A program made the position numbers and the translations under genes. Positions 1-8,902 of a stretch of 62,170 bases of DNA are shown in pieces; the first letter of the stretch is position 1, and each line of letters starts with the position of its first letter. The DNA is from Methylobacterium haplocladii. GTDB taxonomy: Bacteria; Pseudomonadota; Alphaproteobacteria; Rhizobiales; Beijerinckiaceae. The notes beneath the pieces were generated by a model. The model was given only the letters and a program-made list of their open reading frames with translations, was not told the origin of the DNA and searched no databases. Location: positions 1 through 62,170 of the forward strand of contig NZ_BJZT01000034.1 of the NCBI RefSeq assembly GCF_007992175.1, in the 5' to 3' direction.

Positions 1-636
1 GGGCGACTCCGAGCCGACCCGGTCATCGCCCGCCTCGTCGCGGCGCGGCCGGGGCTGCGCGTGCCGGGCGCCTGGGATGGGTTCGAGCTCGCCGTACGCG
101 GTATCCTCGGCCAGCAGGTCTCGGTGACAGCGGCAACCCGGCTCGCGGGCAAGTTGGTGGCGGCCTTCGGCGCGCCGCTGACGGGGCAAGGGGCGGGCCT
201 CACCCACGTCTTTCCCTCGCCCGAGGCCCTGGTCGAGGCCGATATCTCGCTCGTCCTGAACATGCCGCGCGCCCGCGGCGCGGCGATCCGGGCTGTGGCC
301 GCGGCCGTGATGGCCGAGCCCGATCTTTTCGGAGCGGGTCAGGGGCTGGAGGCGGCCGTCGCCCGTTTGAAGGCCTTGCCCGGCATCGGCGACTGGACGG
401 CGCATTACATCGCGATGCGGGCGCTCCGAGAGCCGGACGCCCTGCCCGCCGGCGATATCGGCCTGATGCGCGCCCTCGATACCGGCTCGGGCCGCCCCAC
501 GCCGCGGGACTTGCACGCGCGCGCCGAGGCGTGGCGGCCGTTCCGGGCTTATGCTGCGATGCATCTCTGGGCGAGCGATGCCGAGACGGAAGCCGCGAAG
601 ATCGCAGCTAAGCTCGCGACGCGGTTCGATCGATGA
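1..636 (+). CDS. alkA: DNA-3-methyladenine glycosylase II (AlkA), 3' part
   Basis: The reading frame is open from the first base, so the gene starts upstream of the window. AlkA removes alkylated bases such as 3-methyladenine to start base excision repair. The visible part carries the helix-hairpin-helix segment (LPGIGDWTAHYIAMRAL) followed by PAGDIGL, whose Asp matches the catalytic Asp of the HhH-GPD superfamily. The LGQQVSVTAA stretch near the visible N-terminus is also typical of the family. The stop overlaps an ATG of the ada frame (ATGA), although the better ada start lies about 110 bases further on. The pairing with ada makes an alkylation-damage (adaptive response) operon, as known in many bacteria. 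The missing N-terminal part cannot be assessed. Confidence 0.9.
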   Translation, partial: GRLRADPVIARLVAARPGLRVPGAWDGFELAVRGILGQQVSVTAATRLAGKLVAAFGAPLTGQGAGLTHVFPSPEALVEADISLVLNMPRARGAAIRAVAAAVMAEPDLFGAGQGLEAAVARLKALPGIGDWTAHYIAMRALREPDALPAGDIGLMRALDTGSGRPTPRDLHARAEAWRPFRAYAAMHLWASDAETEAAKIAAKLATRFDR

Positions 637-743
637 GCGGCCATCGTCCGACAAAATTGCCGAGCAAGAGCCGGGATGCCGGGGAAGGGGACCTCGGTCA
701 GGGTGTGGTCATCGTAGCCGACGCCGACAAGGAGACCCGAGCC

Positions 744-1826
744 ATGCAGATCCGGGCCGTCGAACGCCCGCGAAACCGCGCTGCCGACACGAGCGACGAA
801 GCGCGCTGGGCCGCCTTCAGCGCGGCCGACAAGACCGCCGACGGCAGCTTCGTCACGGCGGTGAAGACCACGGGCATCTATTGCCGCCCGAGTTGCCCGG
901 CCAAGCGCGCCAAGCGCGAGAACGTCCGGTTCTACGCCACCTGTGCGGAAGCGGAATCCGCAGGATTCCGACCGTGCAAGCGCTGCCGGCCGGACGCAGC
1001 CTCGCGCGACGAGGTCCAGGCGGAGGCCGTGGCGCGTGCCTGCCGGCTGATCGAGGAGGCCGAGACGCCGCCCGCCCTCGATGCGCTCGCACAAGCGGCC
1101 GGCATGAGCCCCTACCACTTCCACCGCACCTTCCGGCGGATCACCGGCGTGACGCCGAAGGCCTATGCCGGGGCTCATCGCGCTGGCCGCGTCGCCACCG
1201 GCCTGCGCGCTGCGCGCACCGTCACGGAAGCCGTGTACGATGCCGGCTACAACGCCGCGAGCCGGTTCTATGCCGAGGCGGGCGAGCGGCTCGGGATGAG
1301 TCCGACGACCTATCGCCAGGGCGGGGAGGGCACCGCGATCCGCTTCGCCATCGGGGAATGCTCGCTGGGGTCGATCCTGGTCGCCGCAACGGCGAAAGGC
1401 GTCTGTTCCATCATGATGGACGACGACCCGGACGCGCTGGTGCGCGCGCTGCAGGACCGCTTCCCCAAGGCCGAGCTGACCGGCGGCGATGCCGGCTTCG
1501 AGACGCTCGTGGCGCAGGTGGTCGGGATGGCCGACGCGCCCGGCCGCAGCGTCGCGCTGCCCCTCGACATCCACGGCACGGCCTTCCAGCAGAAGGTCTG
1601 GGAGGCCCTGAAACGCATTCCGGCCGGCACGACCGCGACCTACACGGAAGTTGCCCGCGCCATCGGCGAGCCGAATGCGGTACGGGCCGTGGCGCGGGCC
1701 TGCGGGGCGAATCCGGTGGCGCTGGCGATTCCCTGCCATCGGGTGGTGCGCTCGGACGGCTCGCTCTCGGGCTATCGCTGGGGCGTCGCGCGCAAGCGCA
1801 GCCTGATCGAACGGGAGCGGGGCTGA
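744..1826 (+). CDS. ada: Bifunctional Ada: methyl-DNA sensor/activator and O6-methylguanine-DNA methyltransferase
   Basis: This 360-aa protein matches the length of E. coli Ada (354 aa). The N-terminal zinc domain shows the four-Cys set CRPSC and CKRC, one Cys of which accepts methyl groups from phosphotriesters. A central AraC-type helix-turn-helix follows (MSPYHFHRTFRRITGVTPKAY), then the C-terminal methyltransferase with the active-site PCHRVV. I chose ATG 744 because an AAGGAG sits 9 bases upstream and the protein then begins at the domain boundary. An upstream ATG at 633 would overlap the alkA stop and add 37 unconserved-looking residues. By family knowledge, methylated Ada activates its own operon and alkA. 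Confidence 0.92.
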   Translation: MQIRAVERPRNRAADTSDEARWAAFSAADKTADGSFVTAVKTTGIYCRPSCPAKRAKRENVRFYATCAEAESAGFRPCKRCRPDAASRDEVQAEAVARACRLIEEAETPPALDALAQAAGMSPYHFHRTFRRITGVTPKAYAGAHRAGRVATGLRAARTVTEAVYDAGYNAASRFYAEAGERLGMSPTTYRQGGEGTAIRFAIGECSLGSILVAATAKGVCSIMMDDDPDALVRALQDRFPKAELTGGDAGFETLVAQVVGMADAPGRSVALPLDIHGTAFQQKVWEALKRIPAGTTATYTEVARAIGEPNAVRAVARACGANPVALAIPCHRVVRSDGSLSGYRWGVARKRSLIERERG

Positions 1827-1989
1827 CGCCGGTATCCTGCCGGACATCGCGCAATCCTCGTCCAGACGAACGCCGCATCCGCAGCCGCGTGCGCGACCCG
1901 ACGACGGTCATCCTTCACCATGCTGCGTGACGGGCTTGCGCCGGGGAGGGGCCGACGCGATCGTTCCGTCAAACGAAGAGGAGCCGATC

Positions 1990-2946
1990 ATGCGAAGCCT
2001 TGCCGCACTCCGCCCCCTCGCCCTGGCCGCCGTCGTCGCATTCGCGCCCCCCGATGCCGGGCACGCCGCTCCCGCGCCGCAGCCGACCGCCTATCGCAGC
2101 GTGACGGTCGACGGCCTCTCGATCTTCTACCGCGAAGCGGGGCCAAGGGATGCGCCGACGCTCCTTCTCCTCCACGGCTTCCCCTCGTCCTCGCGGATGT
2201 GGGAGCCGCTGCTGTCGCGGCTGTCGGACCGTTATCACCTCGTCGCACCGGACTATCCGGGCTTCGGTCACAGCGATGCGCCGGAGTCCGAGCGCTTCGC
2301 CTACACCTTCGACCATCTCGCAGAGATCACGGACCGGCTCACCCAGGCGCTTGGCCTCGCGCGCTATGCACTGGTCGTGCAGGATTACGGCGGCCCGGTC
2401 GGCTTCCGCCTCGCGCTGGCGCATCCCGAGCGCGTCACGGCGCTGGTGGTGCAGAACGCTGTGGCGCACGAGGACGGCCTCGGCCCACTCTGGGAGCCGC
2501 GGCGCGCCTATTGGGCCGACCGGTCGGCCCATGAAGCGGCGTTGCGCGAAAACCTGCTCTCGCTCGCGGCGACGCGACAGCGCCATGTCGGCACCAGCCC
2601 GCACCCTGAGCGCTACGACCCCGATCTCTGGACCGACGAGTTCGCGCATCTGAGCCGGCCCGGGCAGATGCCGATCCAGAGCGACCTCTTCTACGATTAC
2701 CGCACCAACGTGGCGTCGTACCCGCGCTGGCAGGCTTGGCTGCGCGAGTGGCAGCCGCCGACGCTCGTCGTCTGGGGCCGCTACGATCCCTCCTTCGCGG
2801 TGGCCGGCGCCGCGGCCTACGCCCGCGACGTGGCGGCGGCGGAGATCCACCTCGTCGAGGCCGGACATTTCGCCCTGGACGAGGCGCCGGATCAGGTCGC
2901 CACGCTGATGCGGGGCTTTCTGGACCGAACCCTCGGCGGGCGCTGA
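1990..2946 (+). CDS. Secreted alpha/beta-fold hydrolase, haloalkane dehalogenase/epoxide hydrolase-like
   Basis: This 318-aa protein starts with a signal peptide ending in GHAAPA. The alpha/beta hydrolase signs are the oxyanion motif HGFPSS, the nucleophile elbow VQDYGGP and a C-terminal GHFALDEAP with the catalytic His. An Asp, rather than Ser, at the nucleophile elbow points to the haloalkane dehalogenase, epoxide hydrolase and fluoroacetate dehalogenase branch. The substrate cannot be told from sequence. ATG 1990 follows GAGGAG and gives the signal peptide; the frame is open further upstream without a better start. The gene stands alone between ada and a thioredoxin-like gene, all on the same strand. 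Confidence 0.8.
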   Translation: MRSLAALRPLALAAVVAFAPPDAGHAAPAPQPTAYRSVTVDGLSIFYREAGPRDAPTLLLLHGFPSSSRMWEPLLSRLSDRYHLVAPDYPGFGHSDAPESERFAYTFDHLAEITDRLTQALGLARYALVVQDYGGPVGFRLALAHPERVTALVVQNAVAHEDGLGPLWEPRRAYWADRSAHEAALRENLLSLAATRQRHVGTSPHPERYDPDLWTDEFAHLSRPGQMPIQSDLFYDYRTNVASYPRWQAWLREWQPPTLVVWGRYDPSFAVAGAAAYARDVAAAEIHLVEAGHFALDEAPDQVATLMRGFLDRTLGGR

Positions 2947-3018
2947 GGCGTCGGCTGTAACTTTTGTCGCACCCCGCCCGTACCGGCCTCAGGGCTCGAA
3001 TGGACAGGGACGGACGTC

Positions 3019-4830
3019 ATGAGACGGCTTCGGATCGCGGTGTTGCTCGCCGGCGCGCTCATCGGCAGCCCGGTTTTCGCGGAGCCGATCAGCTGGCAGG
3101 GCTGGCGGCAGGATCTGTTCGCCCGCGCCAAGGCTGAGAACAAACTCGTGATCCTCGATCTCGAAGCGGTCTGGTGCCACTGGTGCCACGTGATGGAGCA
3201 GAAGACCTACGGCGACGCCGCGGTCTCGGAGCTCATCGCCCAAAAATACATCGCGGTGCGGGCCGACCAGGATGCCAATCCCGATCTCTCGAGCCGCTAT
3301 GGCGACTGGGGCTGGCCGGCGACCATCGTGTTCGCGCCCGACGGCACAGAGATCGCCAAGCTGCGCGGCTTCGTCGAGCCGGAACGGATGGCGGCTTTGC
3401 TGAACGCGGCGGTCGAGGACCCGACGCCGGGACCGTCCGTGGCCGAGGCGCTGAAAGTCGTCCCGGCCGAGACGCATACGCTCGGCAAGGAGCAGCTCGG
3501 CGCGCTGAACGAAAGCTACGCCGATGCCTGGGACGCGGAGAATGCCGGCTGGGGCCAGCCGCTGAAATACATCGACGCCGACAGCCTCGATCTTGCCGTG
3601 GCCCGCGCCGAGGCAGGGGACACGAAGGCCGAGCGGCAGGCCCGGCGTACCCTCGACAAGGCGCTGGTGCTGATCGATCCGGTCTGGGGCGGAGTCTACC
3701 AGTACTCGGACAAGCCCGACTGGTCCGCGCCGCACTACGAAAAAATCATGTCGTTCCAGGCGCAGTACCTGCGCCAGTACAGCCAGGCCTATGCCCGATG
3801 GCACGACCCGCGATACCGTTCCGCCGCGAATAGGATCGCAGGCTATCTCACGACGTTTCTGAAGAGCCCCGAGGGCGCCTTCTACGTCAGCCAGGACGCG
3901 GATCTCAGCCACGATGTCGACGGGCACGTCTATTACGCCCTCGACGATGCCGGCCGCCGGGCGAAGGGCCTGCCGAAGATCGACACGCACATATACGCCC
4001 GCGAGAACGGCTGGGCGATCAGCGGCCTGACAGCCTACGCGAATGCGGCGAGCGATCCGGAGGCGCTGAAGGCGGCCGAGACCGCCGCGCGCTGGGTGCA
4101 GGCGAACCGTGCAGTGCCCGGCGGCGGCTTTCGCCACGGCGCAGACGATCGCGGCGGGCCGTTCCTCGGCGACACCCTCGCCATGGCGCAGGCTTTTCTC
4201 GATCTCTACGCGGCGACGGGCGACCGGACCTGGCTGGCGTCCGCCGAGGGGGCAGGGGCTTTCATCGCCAAAACGTTCGAGGACGAGGACGGCGGCTTCA
4301 CCAGCGCGGCACAAGCCGAGGGCGACAGCGGCGCGCTCGCCAAACCCGCGAAGTCCCTCGACGACCAGATCGCGGCGGCGCGCGTCCTCAACCTGCTGGC
4401 GCAGTACACCGGCAAGCCGGGCGACCGCGATCTCGCGCTCCACGCCATGCGCTACGTCGCCGGCGCCCTGCCCGAGATCGAGCGGCCGCTCGCCGGCGCG
4501 CTGCTGGCCGACCGGGAACTGAGCGCGGCTCCGACCCACATGACCGTGGTCGGCCCGAAATCCGATCCGGCCGCGCGCGAACTGTTCGCCGCCGCGCGCG
4601 CTCTGCCGGCGAGCTACAAGCGCCTCGACTGGTGGGACAGGAGCGAGGGCCGGCTGCCGAACCCCGATGTCGACTATCCCGAGATCGACCAGCCGGCGGC
4701 CTTCGCTTGCAGTGGCCATCTCTGCTCGCTGCCGACATTCACCGCAGCGGATCTGAAGGCGACGGTCGCTCAGATGGACGCGATGAGCCTCGCGGATTCG
4801 GCCAAGCGTCGGACGGACCCGGCGCGCTGA
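3019..4830 (+). CDS. Secreted thioredoxin-fold protein with DUF255-like N-terminus and long helical C-terminus
   Basis: The protein is 603 aa with a signal peptide ending SPVFA. Residues about 25-140 form a thioredoxin-like fold with the CxxC site in VWCHWCHVMEQKTY, the hallmark of DUF255/YyaL/SSP411-type proteins. The remaining 460 residues are rich in Ala and Trp and probably form an alpha/alpha toroid, as in that family. The presence of a signal peptide suggests a periplasmic redox or thiol role. The exact substrate is unknown. It precedes the bufferin locus on the same strand but is separated from it by about 250 bases, so a link is only possible. Confidence 0.7.
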   Translation: MRRLRIAVLLAGALIGSPVFAEPISWQGWRQDLFARAKAENKLVILDLEAVWCHWCHVMEQKTYGDAAVSELIAQKYIAVRADQDANPDLSSRYGDWGWPATIVFAPDGTEIAKLRGFVEPERMAALLNAAVEDPTPGPSVAEALKVVPAETHTLGKEQLGALNESYADAWDAENAGWGQPLKYIDADSLDLAVARAEAGDTKAERQARRTLDKALVLIDPVWGGVYQYSDKPDWSAPHYEKIMSFQAQYLRQYSQAYARWHDPRYRSAANRIAGYLTTFLKSPEGAFYVSQDADLSHDVDGHVYYALDDAGRRAKGLPKIDTHIYARENGWAISGLTAYANAASDPEALKAAETAARWVQANRAVPGGGFRHGADDRGGPFLGDTLAMAQAFLDLYAATGDRTWLASAEGAGAFIAKTFEDEDGGFTSAAQAEGDSGALAKPAKSLDDQIAAARVLNLLAQYTGKPGDRDLALHAMRYVAGALPEIERPLAGALLADRELSAAPTHMTVVGPKSDPAARELFAAARALPASYKRLDWWDRSEGRLPNPDVDYPEIDQPAAFACSGHLCSLPTFTAADLKATVAQMDAMSLADSAKRRTDPAR

Positions 4831-5086
4831 TCCGACGCTGGGGCATGGCGTCGCGAATATTTTCGTCGCCCGCGTAACTTTTCGGAGGCGCGTCTCGTAC
4901 AGCCTCGGGAACAGGTAGGAGAAACCCACCGGCGCCCCTCGGAGATCGCAGCCGCGATGTCCGGAGCGCCGGGTCTCCGGACCGGTTCGATCGATCGTGC
5001 TGCAGGGCCGGAAAGCGACGCCGCCAGAGGGGGCTGGGCTTTTCCGCGAAAGACGGCACGCCAACGAACGCGAGAGGATGCCTTCC

Positions 5087-5341
5087 ATGAAGATGACCGC
5101 CAAGTCCGGTGTCGCCACCGCCGCCGCCACGATGTTCCTCGCCGGTGTCGCGATGACCCCCGTCGCCTATGCGAAATCCGCCAAGGGTCATTGCCAGGGC
5201 GCGAACGCCTGCAAGGGCCAGGGCGCCTGCAAGACCGCTCAGAATGCCTGCAAGGGCCAGAACGCCTGCAAGGGCCAGGGCTTCACGATGTCGTCCAAGT
5301 CCGCTTGCGGCAAGGCCGGCGGCGAGTTCTCGAAGGGCTGA
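5087..5341 (+). CDS. bufA: Bufferin-type RiPP precursor (BufA2-like), periplasmic Cys-rich peptide
   Basis: This 84-aa precursor has a signal peptide (about residues 1-29, ending AYA) and a core with six Cys, three of them in NACKGQ/NACK repeats. The next genes encode a DUF692 (MNIO) enzyme and a DUF2063 partner, the arrangement known for bufferins. In that family the maturase converts Cys to thiooxazole-type groups and the exported product binds copper. ATG 5087 is preferred because GAGAGG lies 9 bases upstream; ATG 5078 would touch that site. Family assignment comes from context plus Cys pattern. Which Cys are modified cannot be seen. The locus is typically induced by excess copper or other stress; no operator was identified here. 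Confidence 0.82.
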   Translation: MKMTAKSGVATAAATMFLAGVAMTPVAYAKSAKGHCQGANACKGQGACKTAQNACKGQNACKGQGFTMSSKSACGKAGGEFSKG

Positions 5342-5358
5342 TCACCTCTCTTCGGAAT

Positions 5359-5387
5359 GGGCCCGGCGGCGATCGCCGGGCCCTTTT
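5359..5387 (+). terminator. Rho-independent terminator between bufA and bufB
   Basis: A perfect 10-bp stem (GGGCCCGGCG, loop GCGAT, CGCCGGGCCC) is followed at once by TTTTCGTTT. It lies 18 bases after the bufA stop and 72 bases before bufB. It probably terminates most transcripts so that the precursor mRNA exceeds the maturase mRNA. Confidence 0.85.
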
Positions 5388-5459
5388 CGTTTCAAGGACC
5401 GGGCTTGACGAAAGGGGCAGCGCCTCCGAGCCTCGCGTCCACACGACAGGGTCATCGCC

Positions 5460-6401
5460 ATGATGCTGAACGAATGGACGACCGTCGTTGACGGCGAGGC
5501 GCGATCCGTTTCCGAGGACCGGCCCGGCCGGAGACCGGCCGCCAAGAAGCCCGATTTCCTCGGCTTCGGCCTGGGGCTGCGTGCCCAGCACTACACCGAC
5601 ATCCTCGACGGCGATCCGCCGATCGACTGGTTCGAGGTGATCAGCGAAAACTACATGATCCCGGGCGGGCGCCCGCTGCAGATCCTCGACCGGATCCGCG
5701 CGCGCTATCCCGTCGTGATGCACGGCGTCTCGCTCTCGATCGCCTCCACCGCGCCGCCGGACTACGACTACCTGAAGGAGCTCAAGGCGCTGGCGCAGCG
5801 CGTCGAGCCGAAATGGATCTCCGACCACCTCTGCTGGACCGGCGTCCACGGCAAGAACCTGCATGACCTGCTGCCGATCCCCTACACGCAGGAATCCCTC
5901 GACCACGTCGCGAGCCGGGTCCACCTCGTGCAGGACTACCTCTGCCGGGCGCTGACGCTCGAGAACGTCTCGACCTACGTGCAATTCTCGAATTCCGAGA
6001 TGACCGAGTGGGAGTTCATCTCCGAGCTCTCCCGCCGCACCGGCTGCTGGCTGCTGTTCGACGTCAACAACGTCTACGTCTCGGCCTTCAACCACGGCTA
6101 CGATCCCTACACCTTCCTGGAAGGCATCCCGCAGGATCGCGTCGTGCAGTTCCACATGGCCGGCCACAGCCACATGGGCACGCACATCATCGACACGCAC
6201 GACCAGCCGGTCTGCGACGACGTCTGGGATCTCTACCGGGCGGCGCTGAAGCGCTTCGGCCCGGTCTCGACCATCATCGAGCGCGACGACAACATCCCGC
6301 CGCTCGCCGAACTCCTCGTCGAGATGGAGCAGACCCGCAGCGCCGCCCGCGAGATCCTGGGGGATGCCGCGATCCCGCGCACGCAGCGGGCCAACGGATG
6401 A
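5460..6401 (+). CDS. bufB: MNIO-family bufferin maturase BufB (DUF692)
   Basis: The 313-aa protein is a DUF692 TIM-barrel enzyme of the multinuclear non-heme iron oxidase (MNIO) family. Metal-binding and structural motifs are visible in order: HGVSLSI, SDHLCWTG, LENVSTYVQF, FDVNNVYVSAFNHG, HMAGHSHMGTHIIDTHDQPV and IIERDDNIPP. These contain the His, Asp, Asn and Glu residues that hold the iron cluster in MbnB and TglH. The enzyme oxidises peptide Cys residues, here presumably those of the adjacent BufA. The stop overlaps the start of bufC (ATGA), so the two partners are translationally coupled. ATG 5460 was taken; ATG 5463 is an equal alternative. Confidence 0.92.
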   Translation: MMLNEWTTVVDGEARSVSEDRPGRRPAAKKPDFLGFGLGLRAQHYTDILDGDPPIDWFEVISENYMIPGGRPLQILDRIRARYPVVMHGVSLSIASTAPPDYDYLKELKALAQRVEPKWISDHLCWTGVHGKNLHDLLPIPYTQESLDHVASRVHLVQDYLCRALTLENVSTYVQFSNSEMTEWEFISELSRRTGCWLLFDVNNVYVSAFNHGYDPYTFLEGIPQDRVVQFHMAGHSHMGTHIIDTHDQPVCDDVWDLYRAALKRFGPVSTIIERDDNIPPLAELLVEMEQTRSAAREILGDAAIPRTQRANG

Positions 6402-7183
6402 GCGGCTTCGCGCAGCAGCAGGCCGACTTCCAGCGCGCGATCCTGGAGGGCGACGCGGGCGTGCTCGCCGAGATCCTGGACAGCACGAAGGAGCGGCGCG
6501 ACGTACTGTTCTCGGTCTACCGACACGCCTACGGCGCGCGCCTCGTCGAGGTGATGCGCAACGAGAACCCGCTGCTCCACGCCTATCTCGGCGACGACGG
6601 CTTCGACGAGATGGCCCGCGCCTACATCGCCGCGCGGCCCTCCCGGCATCCGAACCTGCGCTGGTTCTGCCAGGGGCTGCCGGAGTTCCTGGCCGCCACC
6701 GAGCCCTATCGCGACTATCGGGCCGTAGGCGAGGTCTCGGGCATCGAGACCGCTTTGTCCGACGCCTTCGATGCCCCGGATGGGGCGGTGCTGACGCTGA
6801 CCGATTTCGGCGAGGTCGCGCCGGATTCCTTCAAGGATCTCGTCTTTCAGCCCCATCCGAGCGCGCGCCGCCTCGACCTGAAGACCAACGCCTTCGCGAT
6901 CTGGGACGCGCTCAAGGAGGAAACGACTCCGCCCGAGGTCGAGACCCCGGCTGAGCCGGAACGCTTGATCGTCTGGCGCGAGGACCTCACCGCGATGATC
7001 CGCCCGATGTCCGCGGAAGAGGCGATGATGTGGGACGAGGCCTGCTCTGCGGTGCCCTTCGGCGTGCTCTGCGAGATGGCGGCGACCTACGACGATCCCG
7101 ACAACGCGGCCGGGCGGGCGGCGGGCTATCTGCAGGGATGGGTGAGTACGGGCATGTTGGGCGGCTTCACGATCGGCGGTTGA
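6398..7183 (+). CDS. bufC: BufC, MNIO partner protein with DUF2063 N-terminal domain
   Basis: This 261-aa protein begins at an ATG that overlaps the bufB stop by four bases. Its N-terminal part (QQADFQRAILEGD, then VYRHAYGARLVEVMRNENPLLHAYLGDDGF) is the DUF2063 / HvfC-BufC domain that in characterised MNIO pairs recruits the precursor peptide. The C-terminal half, with LIVWREDLTAMIRPMSAEEA, fits the wHTH-like end of BufC proteins. It has no signal peptide, so modification takes place in the cytoplasm before export of BufA. The frame is open for 390 bases upstream, but that is antisense-free bufB coding sequence, not this gene. Confidence 0.9.
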   Translation: MSGFAQQQADFQRAILEGDAGVLAEILDSTKERRDVLFSVYRHAYGARLVEVMRNENPLLHAYLGDDGFDEMARAYIAARPSRHPNLRWFCQGLPEFLAATEPYRDYRAVGEVSGIETALSDAFDAPDGAVLTLTDFGEVAPDSFKDLVFQPHPSARRLDLKTNAFAIWDALKEETTPPEVETPAEPERLIVWREDLTAMIRPMSAEEAMMWDEACSAVPFGVLCEMAATYDDPDNAAGRAAGYLQGWVSTGMLGGFTIGG

Positions 7184-7222
7184 GTTCACGCGACGGTCGC
7201 CGGCACATCCGAAGGGCAGGCG

Positions 7223-8203
7223 ATGGTCCAGCTCAAGCCGACCCGGAGTGCTTTCCTGCTCGGCGGGGCTGCCGCACTGGTCGCCGTCTCGTCGAAGGCC
7301 GGGCGCGGTGCCGGCTCCGAATTCCTCGCCGGCGAAGGCATGCCCTATGCCGCCTTCGACCGGTTGCCCAGGACCGATATCGTCGTCGAGGGTGGCACCA
7401 TCCACGTCGGATTCGCGCCGGGTGCGCTCGCGCTGCCACGCGCCGAGATCTTCGACTGGGTCCGCCGCTCGGCCACGGCCGTGACCACTTACTACGGGCG
7501 CTTTCCGGTTCGGTCGCTGCGGCTGCTGATCGTGCCCGTCGGCGGTCCAGGCGTGCAGGGCGGCACGACCTGGGGCTATCGCGGCGCGGCGATCCGGATA
7601 CTCGTCGGAGCCGAGGCGGATACGGCCGACCTGAGCCGCGACTGGATGATGGTGCACGAGATGGTGCACACCGCGCTGCCCGACATGGACCAGCGCTCGA
7701 ACTGGTTGTCCGAAGGCCTCGCCGTCTACGTCGAGCCGGTCGCGCGGGTCCAGGCCGGCGACCTCTCGCCCCAGACGATCTGGGCCGACATGGTCCGCGA
7801 CATGCCGCAGGGCCTTCCCGGCCGCGGCGATGCCGGGCTCAAGGGTACGCAGCGCTGGGGTCGCATCTACTGGGGCGGTGCCGTCTTCTGCCTGATAGCC
7901 GATGTCGGAATCCGCAAGGCCACGGGCAATCGCCTTGGCCTGCGGGACGCCATGCGCGGCGTTCTCACGGCGGGCGGCAGCCACGAGGTCGACTGGCCGA
8001 TCCGCCGCATCCTGGCGACGGCCGACAGGTCCGTGGGCGTCGGCGTGCTCTCGGACCTCTATGCCGACATGGGGCTCCGCCCGACCGCTCCGGACCTGGC
8101 CGCGTTGTGGCGCGACCTCGGGATCGTCGCGACGCGCGGCGGCATCCGCTTCGACGACGCGGCTACCCTCGCCCCGATCCGATCCGCCATCACGGCGCCA
8201 TAG
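7223..8203 (+). CDS. Secreted gluzincin-like zinc metallopeptidase (HExxH...E)
   Basis: The 326-aa protein begins with a signal sequence of about 25-30 residues (hydrophobic FLLGGAAALVAV). It has the zinc-protease motif HEMVH at residues 145-149 and, 15 residues later, SEGLAVY with Glu164, the layout of gluzincins (M1/MA peptidases). It does not match a named family that I recognise beyond this catalytic core. It starts 39 bases after bufC on the same strand, so it may be read from the same transcript. A role in trimming or turnover of the exported bufferin is a guess from position only. ATG 7223 follows GAAGGGCAGGCG. Confidence 0.72.
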   Translation: MVQLKPTRSAFLLGGAAALVAVSSKAGRGAGSEFLAGEGMPYAAFDRLPRTDIVVEGGTIHVGFAPGALALPRAEIFDWVRRSATAVTTYYGRFPVRSLRLLIVPVGGPGVQGGTTWGYRGAAIRILVGAEADTADLSRDWMMVHEMVHTALPDMDQRSNWLSEGLAVYVEPVARVQAGDLSPQTIWADMVRDMPQGLPGRGDAGLKGTQRWGRIYWGGAVFCLIADVGIRKATGNRLGLRDAMRGVLTAGGSHEVDWPIRRILATADRSVGVGVLSDLYADMGLRPTAPDLAALWRDLGIVATRGGIRFDDAATLAPIRSAITAP

Positions 8204-8494
8204 CCCATTTGCGCGCCGAACCCAGGCCACACCGATTCGCGCCGGACGCCAATCGAGCCAGCGGCGTCCCCGGGAATGGTCGCTCGGTTCCAGCGAGACG
8301 TGGTCATTAAAGATCCGTATCCAAGATTGATTCAACCCTCAATCAAAGCTCTTTCTCAAATTTGAACGAAACTGAGGCTACTGTTTTCGGTTCACGGCCT
8401 CAAGCAATCAACTTTTGAAGAACTGACAATGAACTCTTGCGTGGATATCGACTTGATCCATATGAGACCTAAGACCGAGGCAGGAGACGGAGTC

Positions 8495-8902
8495 ATGCCC
8501 CATCTCGACATCGATTCATCGCAGAGCTTGCCTGAGCCGGTCGTCGTCTGGCTCGATCCATCACGTCCGGAATTCGGCACGACGATCATCTCCACAGTTC
8601 CCGATGGGCTGGCGGCGCTGAACCGGCACGGCATCGACGACGCGCGGCACGGCCCCCATGCCCAGTTGTGGCAGGATGCGGCCGTCGCGCTGTCCTCGGC
8701 GAAGCTCGAACCGAGCCCCTGCAACCTGCGGCTCGCCTTCGACACCATGTTGCGGCTCGTGAAGCGTGTGGCCCCTGTCCCAACCCGTATCCGCGTGCTC
8801 TCGGCGCCCCGTGGCCTGCGTGAGCGCGTGCAGGGTCTGCTGGCACCATCCAGCCTGGGTTTCGCGGCTCAACGGCCCGAGGGCGCAAGCCGGGCCGATT
8901 GA
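8495..8902 (+). CDS. Small DUF982-like protein
   Basis: This 135-aa protein resembles DUF982 proteins: PVVVWLDP near the start, an ALNRHGIDDARHGPHAQLWQDA middle and a helical LRLAFDTMLRLVKRVA end. Those proteins are small, abundant in Methylobacterium and Rhizobium, and of unknown function. ATG 8495 is preceded by GGAGACGGAG; an ATG at 8429 would add 22 residues and has no clear ribosome site. The sequence between 8204 and 8494 is AT-richer than its surroundings and shows no other gene. The assignment rests on pattern similarity and is moderate. Confidence 0.55.
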   Translation: MPHLDIDSSQSLPEPVVVWLDPSRPEFGTTIISTVPDGLAALNRHGIDDARHGPHAQLWQDAAVALSSAKLEPSPCNLRLAFDTMLRLVKRVAPVPTRIRVLSAPRGLRERVQGLLAPSSLGFAAQRPEGASRAD

